Both the position numbers and the translations under genes were made by a program. The notes under the pieces were generated by a model. The model was not told where the DNA came from. It ran no database searches and worked only from the letters and a program-made list of their open reading frames with translations. Shown here in pieces: positions 1-7,882 of a stretch of DNA of 64,000 nucleotides (its first letter is position 1; each line of letters opens with the position of its first letter). The stretch comes from Phycisphaerae bacterium (GTDB lineage Bacteria; Planctomycetota; Phycisphaerae; UBA1845; Fen-1342): positions 1 to 64,000 of the forward strand of contig JANQNU010000013.1 in the NCBI GenBank assembly GCA_028279405.1, in the 5' to 3' direction.

Positions 1-1
1 C

Positions 2-196
2 CAGGCCGGGACCACGAACCTGCTCGGCGGCTTCACGCTCGGCGATCCGACCGAGGGCTTCGTTCAGCTCGGCGGCGGCCAGGTCGACGTCGCGTTCAAC
101 GGCGGGCTCGTGCAGGTGATTCCTGCACCGACAGCGGCCGTGCTCGGCTTGATCGGTCTGGCAGCCGTCGTGACAACGCGCCGGCGCGCCATCTAG
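2..196 (+). CDS. 3' end of a secreted protein with a PEP-CTERM-like sorting tail (partial)
   Basis: An open frame runs from the window edge to TAG at 194-196, so only the last 64 residues are seen. The end has the three-part sorting signature: a Pro-containing motif (VIPAPTAA, in place of canonical VPEP), a hydrophobic helix (AVLGLIGLAAVV) and a terminal Arg cluster (TTRRRAI). In planctomycetes such tails mark exported proteins that are thought to be processed by an exosortase/archaeosortase-type enzyme. The body is Gly-rich and beta-like with no recognisable catalytic domain in the visible part. The N-terminus and function cannot be known from this window. Confidence 0.75.
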   Translation, partial: QAGTTNLLGGFTLGDPTEGFVQLGGGQVDVAFNGGLVQVIPAPTAAVLGLIGLAAVVTTRRRAI

Positions 197-220
197 ATCG
201 TGATGAATAGGAGACTTGTT

Positions 221-298
221 ATGTGGACCCGATACCGAGTGCCGATCGCTTGCGGGTTGACCGCGCTGCTCATGGTCATCCCCTGGGCGTTTGACTGA
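221..298 (+). CDS. 25-residue signal-peptide-like small ORF
   Basis: ATG at 221 is preceded by an AGGAG-type ribosome site (about 208-213). The frame encodes a basic start (MWTRYR), a hydrophobic stretch (IACGLTALLMVIPWAF) and then TGA. It looks like a signal peptide with nothing behind it. It could be the surviving 5' end of a decayed secreted-protein gene or a genuine membrane micropeptide. No continuation of coding was recognised in another frame after the stop. Confidence 0.35.
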   Translation: MWTRYRVPIACGLTALLMVIPWAFD

Positions 299-369
299 AC
301 CGAGCTACCTGATCGATCACTTCGCTTCCTCTCCCTCCGATCCGCCTCTTGGGTTGGCGGATGTCACTG

Positions 370-400
370 GGCGGTCCGCTTCGTCGGGGAGCGGGCCGCC
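370..400. terminator. Hairpin between converging genes
   Basis: An 11-base arm GGCGGTCCGCT (370-380) pairs with AGCGGGCCGCC (390-400) with one wobble and a 9-base loop. A smaller TCCGCC/GGCGGA hairpin lies at 341-361. There is no T tract. It lies downstream of the minus-strand TetR gene and the short plus-strand ORF, so a terminator role is plausible but weakly supported. Confidence 0.35.
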
Positions 401-405
401 TGCTC

Positions 406-702
406 CTATGGGCCGGGGCCAGTGTGGATTTCCCGAGTGCTTTCGTATGCGTTGTTGATTGTCAGTTGTCCGTATAAATCCGTTCCAGACAGAGGTCGGC
501 TGGAGAGAGTGAGTTCCGTCATGTGGCCGGGGCCACCAGCACCGGTGGAGAAGAAGATCAGGTTGAGGTGGCTCGTTGTCGCACTTGCTCCAGGTATGAC
601 GGCGGTTCCAGCCTGATCCGTGGACCCGGTCATCTGAACTGGGATGTGTGCCCCGTTGGTAATGAGGTATCCCGCGGCAGCGTATGACCTTGCCGGGCCC
701 AT
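406..702 (-). CDS. Possible small hypothetical protein downstream of the TetR gene
   Basis: This 98-residue frame begins 35 bases after the TetR stop, on the same strand. Its composition is protein-like (Thr/Ser/Gly-rich, few Arg or Cys; stretches such as HLNLIFFSTGAGGPGHM and TDLYGQLTINNAY), unlike the Arg/Pro-rich shadow frames nearby. No clear ribosome site precedes the ATG, and a longer overlapping frame (317-826) competes with it. It may be real, a fragment of a decayed secreted protein, or chance. The function is unknown. The remaining sequence between 299 and 737 shows only hairpins. Confidence 0.3.
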   Translation of the reverse strand: MGPARSYAAAGYLITNGAHIPVQMTGSTDQAGTAVIPGASATTSHLNLIFFSTGAGGPGHMTELTLSSRPLSGTDLYGQLTINNAYESTREIHTGPGP

Positions 703-737
703 GGCGGCTGTTGGGCTCCGCGTGCATGAAACACCGA

Positions 738-1388
738 CTACTCCTCCCCGCGATTCTCGAACACCGATGCATACCGCCGGACAGCGTCCAGCACGACTCG
801 CGCGACGATTTCGACGAGTTCGTCATTCTTCTCCGCCGACGGTAGCACGTTCGGTGCGATTACGTGCATGATCTGACGGTAACTCATCACGGTATCAACA
901 AGTGCGTAGAGCGTAACCACACCAAAGCCGATTGCGTTGACATCCTGCTGCTTGGACGCGCGCCCGACAACTTCGCACAACCACGCGTACTCGGGCGAAA
1001 ACTTGCGTTTGACGATTTCAAGAAACGCGGGCGTCGGATCCAGTATCTCACGCCCCACAAGTTGCGCTGGCCACGGCACCGCCTCCGCGGCGTAGTCCTC
1101 GAGCGCGAATCGTACTGCGAGACGTAGACCCTCTGCCGGCCTCGCCGAGCGGGCACGATCAGCGATCGCACGAGCCTCCGGCAGCGTCTCGCAAGCCAGT
1201 GAGAGCACGTCCTTGTAGAGCGCCTCCATCGTCCCGAAGTGGTACGGGATCGTGCTCAGGGAGACCCCGGCCCGGCTGGCGATCTGCCGGGCCGTGACAC
1301 CGTTGAAGCCGGACGTCGCAAACAGCTCTCCGGCGGCCTTGATAATCGCTGTTCTCGTTGAACTCGACCGTTCTCTTTCGCTCATCAT
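738..1388 (-). CDS. TetR/AcrR-family transcriptional regulator
   Basis: Predicted DNA-binding repressor of 216 residues, typical for TetR proteins. The N-terminal helix-turn-helix is clear at about residues 12-58 (AAGELFATSGFNGVTARQIA followed by RAGVSLSTIPYHF). The C-terminal two-thirds is a helical ligand/dimer domain resembling the AcrR/CerR type. It is divergent from the membrane-fusion/RND pump genes that start at 1530, and the shared intergenic region holds a strong dyad at 1410-1440. It is therefore probably a local, autoregulated repressor of that pump. Two adjacent ATGs (1388 and 1385) follow a GGAG site. The inducer is unknown. Confidence 0.9.
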   Translation of the reverse strand: MMSERERSSSTRTAIIKAAGELFATSGFNGVTARQIASRAGVSLSTIPYHFGTMEALYKDVLSLACETLPEARAIADRARSARPAEGLRLAVRFALEDYAAEAVPWPAQLVGREILDPTPAFLEIVKRKFSPEYAWLCEVVGRASKQQDVNAIGFGVVTLYALVDTVMSYRQIMHVIAPNVLPSAEKNDELVEIVARVVLDAVRRYASVFENRGEE

Positions 1389-1409
1389 ACAATCTCCGAC
1401 TTGATATCA

Positions 1410-1440
1410 GTACAAGTGTACGGTACATATGTACAGTTGT
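1410..1440. promoter_or_regulatory. Probable TetR operator (nested palindromes)
   Basis: The region holds a perfect 12-bp palindrome GTACATATGTAC (1423-1434), a near-palindrome GTACAAGTGTAC (1410-1421), and a larger inverted repeat ACAAGTGTAC (1412-1421) / GTACAGTTGT (1431-1440) that matches at 9 of 10 positions. It lies between the divergent TetR and pump genes, the usual site for a TetR operator controlling both promoters. Confidence 0.75.
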
Positions 1441-1529
1441 CGAGGAGGTCTTCATCGAGGGATCAGTTGACGATCGAGGCCCGTGACCTGCGAAGGGGCC
1501 GGCGCATGTGCACAGTCAAGGAGCAGGCA

Positions 1530-2852
1530 ATGAGCCGAACGTGGAAGGCCGCCTTGGGAATCGTTGGTGTCGTCGCGGTGCTCTGGCTGATTTCTGAATG
1601 GTCGTGGAGTCGCGCCGGCAAGAACAGCGAGGCGCTTGAGCCACCACCACAACGGCCGACACAGGTTCGGTGGGTCCGGGCCACCCGGGCAGATATCAAC
1701 GATTGGATCTACGGCGAAGGCGCGGCGCGGGCGGTGCGTCGCGTGCACCTCGCATTTGAAGTTGAAGAACGCGTTGTCGAGCTTGGGATCACGCCGGACG
1801 GCCACCAGCTAAGAGAGGGGATGGAAGTTGCCGGACCGCAGGATGGCAAGAAAGGCCAGCTCATCGCCCGTCTGGATGATGCGGATTTCTCCGAGGAACT
1901 GAGCATCGCGCGTTCGGCCAAGCTCAGTGCAGACCGCGACGTGGATGTCGCCCGCGCGATGCTCAAGCAGAGCGAAACCAGAGCTGCCCTCGAACAGACG
2001 CGACTTACGCGCATCAAGCGCCTGCACTCGCGGGGCAACGCTGCGGATGAAGAGTTTAATGAAGCGCGCGCGGAACTCGAACTGGCGCAGGCGGCCGTAG
2101 AATCGGCACGGGCCCAGGCGAGGGCGGCGGAAGCGTCCTCCGCATCAGCCGCCGACTCGGTGGCGCAGGCGGAGCGAAACTTCGAGCGCACGCGTCTGCA
2201 TGCTCCGTGGAGCGGGACCATCGGCCGCCTGAATGTACGTGTTGGCGATTACGCTACGGCTGGCGCGCTTGATAACTCCGACGACGATGCGATGGCCGCC
2301 ACCTTTCCGGTCACACTCGTCGACACATCTTCTTTTGAGGTGTCGGTCGAGGTGCCCGCATACCGGATGGCAGAACTGAGACCCGGCAACCAGGCGTATG
2401 TACAACGGCAGAATGCCTCGCCGTCGGATCCGACCACTCGTGATGAGGCGTGGCACGCGGCTGAAGTCGTTTCCGTAGCGCCAATCCTCTCCCCAAAGTC
2501 ACGAACCGTGCGCGTAAAGATCCAGACGCGGGGCGCTGATCTACAGCTACTCGACGGTGAGCTCCTCAGAACGAAGATCCTGCGCAGTCGCCGATCGGCG
2601 ACGGTTGTACCCGTCAACGCGATTGTACATCGTAACAACGAGGCATGGATTTTCGTGTGCGATCCGGGGAGCCTGGTCGTCGAGGCGCAGGTCGTGGAGA
2701 CCGGCGTTCGGGAGAACAGTCGGGTCGAAATTCGCGGCGGCCTGAGTTCGGGCGACATCGTCGTCACTGAGGGACGCCAGCGTCTCGTGGCGGGTGATGT
2801 CGTAAGGCTGCTTGATCCACCACTGGGCGGCGAGGGGGTCTCCGATGAGTGA
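1530..2852 (+). CDS. RND efflux periplasmic adaptor (membrane-fusion protein)
   Basis: The 440-residue adaptor should link an inner-membrane RND pump to an outer-membrane channel. Residues 1-20 form a membrane anchor (WKAALGIVGVVAVLWLISEW). About residues 55-110 are the first half of a lipoyl/barrel-sandwich region. About 115-220 form a long Ala/Glu/Arg-rich coiled-coil hairpin (RSAKLSADRDVDVARAMLKQ onward). Beta-barrel and membrane-proximal segments follow (FEVSVEVPAYRMAELRPG, GIVVTEGR-like end). The ATG at 1530 has AAGGAG at 1518-1523, so upstream in-frame starts are rejected. Its stop overlaps the pump gene by 8 bases, which indicates coupled translation. No outer-membrane channel gene is linked. 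Confidence 0.9.
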   Translation: MSRTWKAALGIVGVVAVLWLISEWSWSRAGKNSEALEPPPQRPTQVRWVRATRADINDWIYGEGAARAVRRVHLAFEVEERVVELGITPDGHQLREGMEVAGPQDGKKGQLIARLDDADFSEELSIARSAKLSADRDVDVARAMLKQSETRAALEQTRLTRIKRLHSRGNAADEEFNEARAELELAQAAVESARAQARAAEASSASAADSVAQAERNFERTRLHAPWSGTIGRLNVRVGDYATAGALDNSDDDAMAATFPVTLVDTSSFEVSVEVPAYRMAELRPGNQAYVQRQNASPSDPTTRDEAWHAAEVVSVAPILSPKSRTVRVKIQTRGADLQLLDGELLRTKILRSRRSATVVPVNAIVHRNNEAWIFVCDPGSLVVEAQVVETGVRENSRVEIRGGLSSGDIVVTEGRQRLVAGDVVRLLDPPLGGEGVSDE

Positions 2853-5800
2853 GTCTGCACGCGGCCCGGCGCACCGTATTCGTCACTTGCTTTTCGTGGA
2901 CCCTACACTGGGTACCCTGCTCTTATTGCTGCTGATCACGACGGGGTGGCTCGGCTATCACGAAATGATCAAGGAGGCGTTGCCGGACCTCCAGATCCCG
3001 ATGGCGGATATCAGCACATCCTGGCATGGCGCTCCGCCGACGGTGATGGAGAAGGAGGTCACGGACGAGATCGAGCGCGAGCTTCGCGACCTTGACCATC
3101 TAAAGAGATACTCCAGCGGATCGCTCTTCGGAAACTCGAGCATTCTTGTCGAGTTCGACGCGGACGCGCCATTGCAGGAGTCTCTCAGCAAACTGCGTGA
3201 GCGCGTGAGCAAGGCGGCGGGGGAAATTCCCAAGGGAGCCGAGAAACCCGTCGTCACCCAACAATCGATTCGGGCGATGCCGATCGCTACGCTGGTGCTC
3301 CATGGAAACACGTCAACTGAGGAACTCGACCGGGCCGCGAAACGACTGAGGAAGCGTCTGCTCCGAATCGCCGGCATCACCAAGGTCGACTTGGAGGGCA
3401 ATCAGGCGAGATATGCGCGGGTGCAACTGCTTCCCGAGCGTCTGCGTTCGTACGGCATCTCGCCGGCCGAGATCGCGGCCCTGATCGATGAGCACCGCGC
3501 GGACTTCCCGCTGGGAGTTTATGAAGGTCGCGAGCAACCGCTTGATTTGAAGAGCGAAAGCGCTATCTACAACATCGAACAACTGGCCGAGCTGCCCGTG
3601 AAACGAGCCGTTTCGGGTCGAATGATCCGGTTGCGAGACGTCGCCCGCGTCGAACTCGCCGTTTACCGCGCGGACACGGAAACCCTCTTCAGCCGCGACG
3701 GTAGTGCGTACGCAAAAGGGGTAGGGCTGTCGATCCAAAAGGGCCCCGGCAAGGACACCATCGACCTGGTGCGAAAAGCAGAGACTGAGGTGAAGCGGGC
3801 GATGGCGGAGAACGCCTGGCCTGCCGGACTGCACTACAGCCTTGTCTCGAACAACGCGGAGGTCATTGAGCAAGAGCTTGCGAAGACAATTACGAGCGGC
3901 TGGCAGTCGGTTGTGGTCGTCTTCCTGGTTCTGTTGTTCCTGCTCACGTGGCGCGAAGCGACGGTTGCGGCACTGTGCATCCCGATCACCTTTCTTGGCA
4001 GCATCGTCGCGCTCTGGTTGCTGGGTTACACCTTTAACGTCATGGTGATCATCGGAATGGTGCTTGCACTGGGTCTGCTTGTGGATGACTTCATCTTGAT
4101 GATGGAGGGCATGCACGACGGACTTCATAAACGCCGGCTCCCTTTCGCCGAGGCGGCGGTGCGCACGGTTCGCCAGTTCGCCGTTCCATCTCTTGCGGGC
4201 ACCGTCACGACCATCCTGGTCTTCGTTCCGCTTGCTAGCATCGGCGGTATCGACGGCAAGTTCATCCGGTCCATCCCCGTAACCGCCGCCGCCTGCCTGA
4301 TTGTCTCGTATCTGGTGTCGTTGGTGATCGCGATTCCGCTGTCGCGCTTCCTGACCGGCAAGCAGTTGACTACGGAAAAGACGTTGCTTGTCGACCGCAT
4401 CACGCACCGGCTCGAAGAATCGTTGATCAATTGGCTTCGCGAGCGGGTCACGGCCAATCGTCGATGTTCATTGAAGTGGTGCGGCATCGGATTTCTCGTG
4501 GTACTCGGCGGTTTCGTTCTCGCGTTGCAGTTGCCGATCGTTCTCTATCCATTGTCCGATGGGCGCAACATGGGTATCACGGTGGAGTTGCCGGTCGACT
4601 ACAAGCTAGAGGAATCGAGGAACATCGCTGAACGGATTGGCGCGCGACTGCGGCAGAAGTCATACCTGTCCTCAATATTACTGGTCGTCGGAGAGCGAGA
4701 CTTCGTGTACGAAGGCTCGGCCGAGGACCGCCTCTCGGTCAGCACCGCACCGAACATCATTGGATTCACACTGCTCTTCAAGCCAAAGAAGGAGCGTTCT
4801 CGAATTGCCTACCGGTACGCTCCGGAGCTCCGCGCGGAACTGGACGAACTGCTCGCGGACGTGCCGGGCTACCGCCTCTTGATCACGTCTGAGACAGGTG
4901 GCTCGACCAACGAGGATCCCATCCAGATCAACATTTTCGGCTCTGACATGGATGAACTGCAGCGGGTCTCACAGCAGGTCCAACAGCGGCTGAGGCAGGT
5001 TGCAGGCTTGAGTGATGTGCGCGACAACGTCGGACAGACGCGCACCGAAGCCACGGTCGTGCCCAACCGCGAGGTACTTGATCTGTACGGATTGACGGAG
5101 CAGGACTTCAATCAACAACTCACGCTCTATCTTGGCGATCACAAGATCGCCAAGCTCCGGACGAAGAGCATCGACGACGACCTGGATATTCGGGTGGAAA
5201 CGTATTGGCAAAGCAAGAAGGGAAGGCTCGGCGGTCCGGAACGCTGGGATGAGTGGCAGAGCATCAGCATCCGGACACCCGGCGGCGACTGGATTCCCGC
5301 GGCGCAGCTTGCGGATGTGCGCCTGAGCCAGGTTCCGCTAACCGTCTCCCACAAGAACGGACGGCGCAGCGTCACTGTTATGGCCAAGACGTTCACGTTG
5401 TCCATGAAGGAACTGCAGGCGCAGGTCGATCCTATTCTCGAAAGGCTAAGACGGAGTTGGCCCGGTGATTTCGAGTATCGCTGGGCTGGCGAAATCGAAC
5501 TGGCCGAAGAGACCTACGATGAGGCGGGTAAGGCGTTCGTACTTGCGGTGGTGGCGGTCTTTGCCGTGCTCGTCATGCAGTTCCGATCGTTCCTTCAGCC
5601 GGCCATAATCCTGTCCGCGGTGATCTTCGGTCTGGCCGGTGTGTTCTACGGATTCACGGTAGCGGCCTATCCACTGTCGTTCCCGGCGGTGATCGGCATG
5701 ATCGCGCTCGCCGGCATCAACGTGAACGACGGGATCGTCCTTGTCGATACGATGAACCGGCACCACCGCAGCGGAGTACCGCTCACAATGGCCGCGGCGC

Positions 5801-6027
5801 GGGGCGCCGCCGACCGTTTCCGTCCGATTGTGAGCACCACGCTTACGACGGTTCTGGGGCTGGTTCCGCTGGCGCTCGCCGACGAAGGATGGCGACCGCT
5901 GTGCGCCGCGATCATTTTCGGTGAGCTCCTGTCCACCGTTGCAGCGATGGTGGTAACCCCCGCGTTGTTCTGCCTGCTGACGAAGGAGCGGGCCCGACTC
6001 AGAACGGAAGGGCCGCCGCTCGGATGA
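2845..6027 (+). CDS. RND-family efflux pump permease (AcrB/HAE1-like)
   Basis: Proton-driven inner-membrane transporter of 1060 residues, normal length for the family. It has a membrane segment near residues 18-36, a first porter domain, then helices around residues 345-480 with the TM4 aspartate pair (GLLVDDFILMMEGM, about residues 411-424), a second porter domain and a second helical bundle (about 890-1040). In TM10 the segment AGINVNDGIVLVD has Val where AcrB-type pumps carry the proton-relay Lys (AKNAILI context), so the relay may differ. The start overlaps the adaptor stop, and the next in-frame upstream ATG has no ribosome site. Substrate not predictable; the divergent TetR gene suggests a toxic small molecule. 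Confidence 0.92.
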   Translation: MSESARGPAHRIRHLLFVDPTLGTLLLLLLITTGWLGYHEMIKEALPDLQIPMADISTSWHGAPPTVMEKEVTDEIERELRDLDHLKRYSSGSLFGNSSILVEFDADAPLQESLSKLRERVSKAAGEIPKGAEKPVVTQQSIRAMPIATLVLHGNTSTEELDRAAKRLRKRLLRIAGITKVDLEGNQARYARVQLLPERLRSYGISPAEIAALIDEHRADFPLGVYEGREQPLDLKSESAIYNIEQLAELPVKRAVSGRMIRLRDVARVELAVYRADTETLFSRDGSAYAKGVGLSIQKGPGKDTIDLVRKAETEVKRAMAENAWPAGLHYSLVSNNAEVIEQELAKTITSGWQSVVVVFLVLLFLLTWREATVAALCIPITFLGSIVALWLLGYTFNVMVIIGMVLALGLLVDDFILMMEGMHDGLHKRRLPFAEAAVRTVRQFAVPSLAGTVTTILVFVPLASIGGIDGKFIRSIPVTAAACLIVSYLVSLVIAIPLSRFLTGKQLTTEKTLLVDRITHRLEESLINWLRERVTANRRCSLKWCGIGFLVVLGGFVLALQLPIVLYPLSDGRNMGITVELPVDYKLEESRNIAERIGARLRQKSYLSSILLVVGERDFVYEGSAEDRLSVSTAPNIIGFTLLFKPKKERSRIAYRYAPELRAELDELLADVPGYRLLITSETGGSTNEDPIQINIFGSDMDELQRVSQQVQQRLRQVAGLSDVRDNVGQTRTEATVVPNREVLDLYGLTEQDFNQQLTLYLGDHKIAKLRTKSIDDDLDIRVETYWQSKKGRLGGPERWDEWQSISIRTPGGDWIPAAQLADVRLSQVPLTVSHKNGRRSVTVMAKTFTLSMKELQAQVDPILERLRRSWPGDFEYRWAGEIELAEETYDEAGKAFVLAVVAVFAVLVMQFRSFLQPAIILSAVIFGLAGVFYGFTVAAYPLSFPAVIGMIALAGINVNDGIVLVDTMNRHHRSGVPLTMAAARGAADRFRPIVSTTLTTVLGLVPLALADEGWRPLCAAIIFGELLSTVAAMVVTPALFCLLTKERARLRTEGPPLG

Positions 6028-6038
6028 GCGCGGCCCTT
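6008..6038. terminator. Strong hairpin at the end of the RND pump gene
   Basis: AAGGGCC (6008-6014) pairs with GGCCCTT (6032-6038), and CGCTC (6017-6021) with GAGCG (6026-6030), around a GGAT loop that contains the start of the pump stop codon. It lies between two converging genes and may end transcription from both sides. There is no long T tract. Confidence 0.6.
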
Positions 6039-6079
6039 GGTCGGGACGGGACTGCATTGCGTTGGTGGTTACGCCGCGG

Positions 6080-7849
6080 TTACTCGGCGACTAGCGCCTC
6101 GAGCCGCACGAGTCGTTTCGCCAGATCGGCGATCTCGGCGTTCTTCTCGGCACGTAGGTTGGCGATCTCGGTGTCTTTGCGATCGATCGTCCGGCTCAGG
6201 TCATTCACCGCGTTCACGAGAACCGGAACGAGGCCCTGATAATTGACGGATTTGATACCGACGGCGGACTCGGTGACCAGCTCGGGCAGTACGGCCTCAA
6301 CCTCCTGGGCGATCAGACCGTAGTGGCGTCGCGAATCGCGGCCCTGCCCCGGTTTCCAACCGTAGGTCTTGCCGTCGAGGCGCGCGACAAGTTCCAGGCC
6401 CTCCTCGATCGATCGGACGTTGTCCTTGAGGCGCGCATCGGAGTTGATGCTGATCTCGCCGGCGATGGTAACGTCGCCGTTGTTGGCTGCCGTGATTGCC
6501 GGGACGTAGGATCCGGTGGCGAAGGACGCGATGGTCAGGTCGCCACCGTCGGCGGCGCTGATCCGCCACTTGTCGTCGTCAGCGGCGCCGTCGTCGGCCC
6601 ACAGTTCAATGTCGGCGGAGGTGCTTGCGGCCGCGATGGCGTCGTAGCGTTGCGCCGTCACGCCGGTGAAGCGATAGGCCGGATTGCCCAGCTCGGTGAC
6701 CGCGTCGATATTCGGGTGCCAGCCGACGGTCGTGTCGTTTCCGATGACCACGGTGTCGGCCGCGTGACTGACGGCGCCGTAGCCGATCGTGACCGCGTCC
6801 TCGTGCGTGCTGTTTGCGGTGGCGCCGATCGTGATGGCCCGGGTGCCGCGCGACCATGCCCCGTACCCAATTCCGATTGCGTCATCCCGGCTCGCGACAG
6901 CTGCCGAGCCCACCATTACTGTTCGGCTTGTGTTGGCATTACCGGGAGCGCCAGCCGGGGCGGCGTTCGCATCCGCGCTGAAGCCGTCGAAGAGCTGCTG
7001 TTCCGTGCTGTTCCAGGGGCCGAAGTCGGCGAAGGCGCCGAGGGCGACATTGTCCGACCCGTCGCGATTAGCGGATCCTGCGGCGACGCCCAGATAGGTG
7101 TTGCGATTGGCGCCCGTGGTGGTTGCCGAGCGGTTGTTTTCCCATCCCGCGTGCATCCCCACGCAGGTGTTGTAGTCCGCGTGCTCGGTATTCCTCCCCG
7201 CTCGGCTACCGATCATGGTATTGAAGTGGCCCTCGCCGATGTCGTGGCCGGAGAAGTCGCCCATGCAAGTGTTGCGGACTCCCATGCTGATATCGTAGCC
7301 GGCCTCGTTTCCCACGACGGCGTTGCCGAACCCGGTCGTGCATGAACGCAAGGCGGCTGAACCGACCGCGGTGTTGTCGATTCCCGTGGTGGTGTTGAAA
7401 CCGGCGTCTTCACCGATGAACGTGTTGTCGGAGCCGGTCGTATTGAATTTCCCGGCTTCCTCGCCGACAAACGTGTTGTCGAGGCCGGAGGTGTTGTTTT
7501 GGCCGGCCTGGCTGCCGATGAAGACGTTGTCGGTTCCGCTGTTGAACGGTCCCGTCTCCGGGCCCACGAAGACATTGCGGATGCCGCTGATGCTCTCCGA
7601 AGCCGCCAGCCAGCCGATATAGACGTTGTTGAAGTCGTTATTGAGTAGCTTGCCGGCGTCTTTGCCGATCAGGACGTTCCTGCTCCCGGACGTGAGGCTC
7701 TGGCCGGCGTTCTCGCCGACCAGCGTATTGTTGTCGCCGAACGTGATCGAAGCGCCGGCGTTGGTTCCTACCGTCGTGTTTCCGTCCTGTCCGAACGCTG
7801 TCGAGGCCGCGCCGAGCATCAGCAGGGTAATGGTGATTCGCGTTTTCAT
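6080..7849 (-). CDS. Secreted beta-repeat protein with C-terminal S74 (endosialidase-chaperone) domain
   Basis: 589 residues. Residues 1-20 are a signal peptide (TRITITLLMLGAASTAFGQ). Residues 25-330 are about twenty YadA-head-like beta repeats (pattern N-T-x-V/I-G-x-x-A-G). About 469-550 match the Peptidase_S74 intramolecular chaperone, with SDARLKDN carrying the self-cleavage Ser and HYGLIAQE the partner His. A heptad coiled coil ends the chain (about 550-589). The family trimerises and cuts off its own C-terminus after folding, so a surface or extracellular trimeric fibre is likely. ATG at 7849 is chosen over 7864 because GGAG lies just upstream of it. It is followed on the same strand by no close gene. 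Confidence 0.8.
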   Translation of the reverse strand: MKTRITITLLMLGAASTAFGQDGNTTVGTNAGASITFGDNNTLVGENAGQSLTSGSRNVLIGKDAGKLLNNDFNNVYIGWLAASESISGIRNVFVGPETGPFNSGTDNVFIGSQAGQNNTSGLDNTFVGEEAGKFNTTGSDNTFIGEDAGFNTTTGIDNTAVGSAALRSCTTGFGNAVVGNEAGYDISMGVRNTCMGDFSGHDIGEGHFNTMIGSRAGRNTEHADYNTCVGMHAGWENNRSATTTGANRNTYLGVAAGSANRDGSDNVALGAFADFGPWNSTEQQLFDGFSADANAAPAGAPGNANTSRTVMVGSAAVASRDDAIGIGYGAWSRGTRAITIGATANSTHEDAVTIGYGAVSHAADTVVIGNDTTVGWHPNIDAVTELGNPAYRFTGVTAQRYDAIAAASTSADIELWADDGAADDDKWRISAADGGDLTIASFATGSYVPAITAANNGDVTIAGEISINSDARLKDNVRSIEEGLELVARLDGKTYGWKPGQGRDSRRHYGLIAQEVEAVLPELVTESAVGIKSVNYQGLVPVLVNAVNDLSRTIDRKDTEIANLRAEKNAEIADLAKRLVRLEALVAE

Positions 7850-7882
7850 GGGTATTGGCTCCATCTGGCTTTCGGTCCGGGC

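Noticed and set aside
3313-4407. 364-residue minus-strand frame inside the RND pump gene
   Set aside because: His/Arg/Gln-rich shadow frame opposite a clear RND permease.
6323-7345. 340-residue plus-strand open frame antisense to the S74 protein
   Set aside because: Mirror of the repeat-rich minus-strand gene, with no domain or ribosome site.
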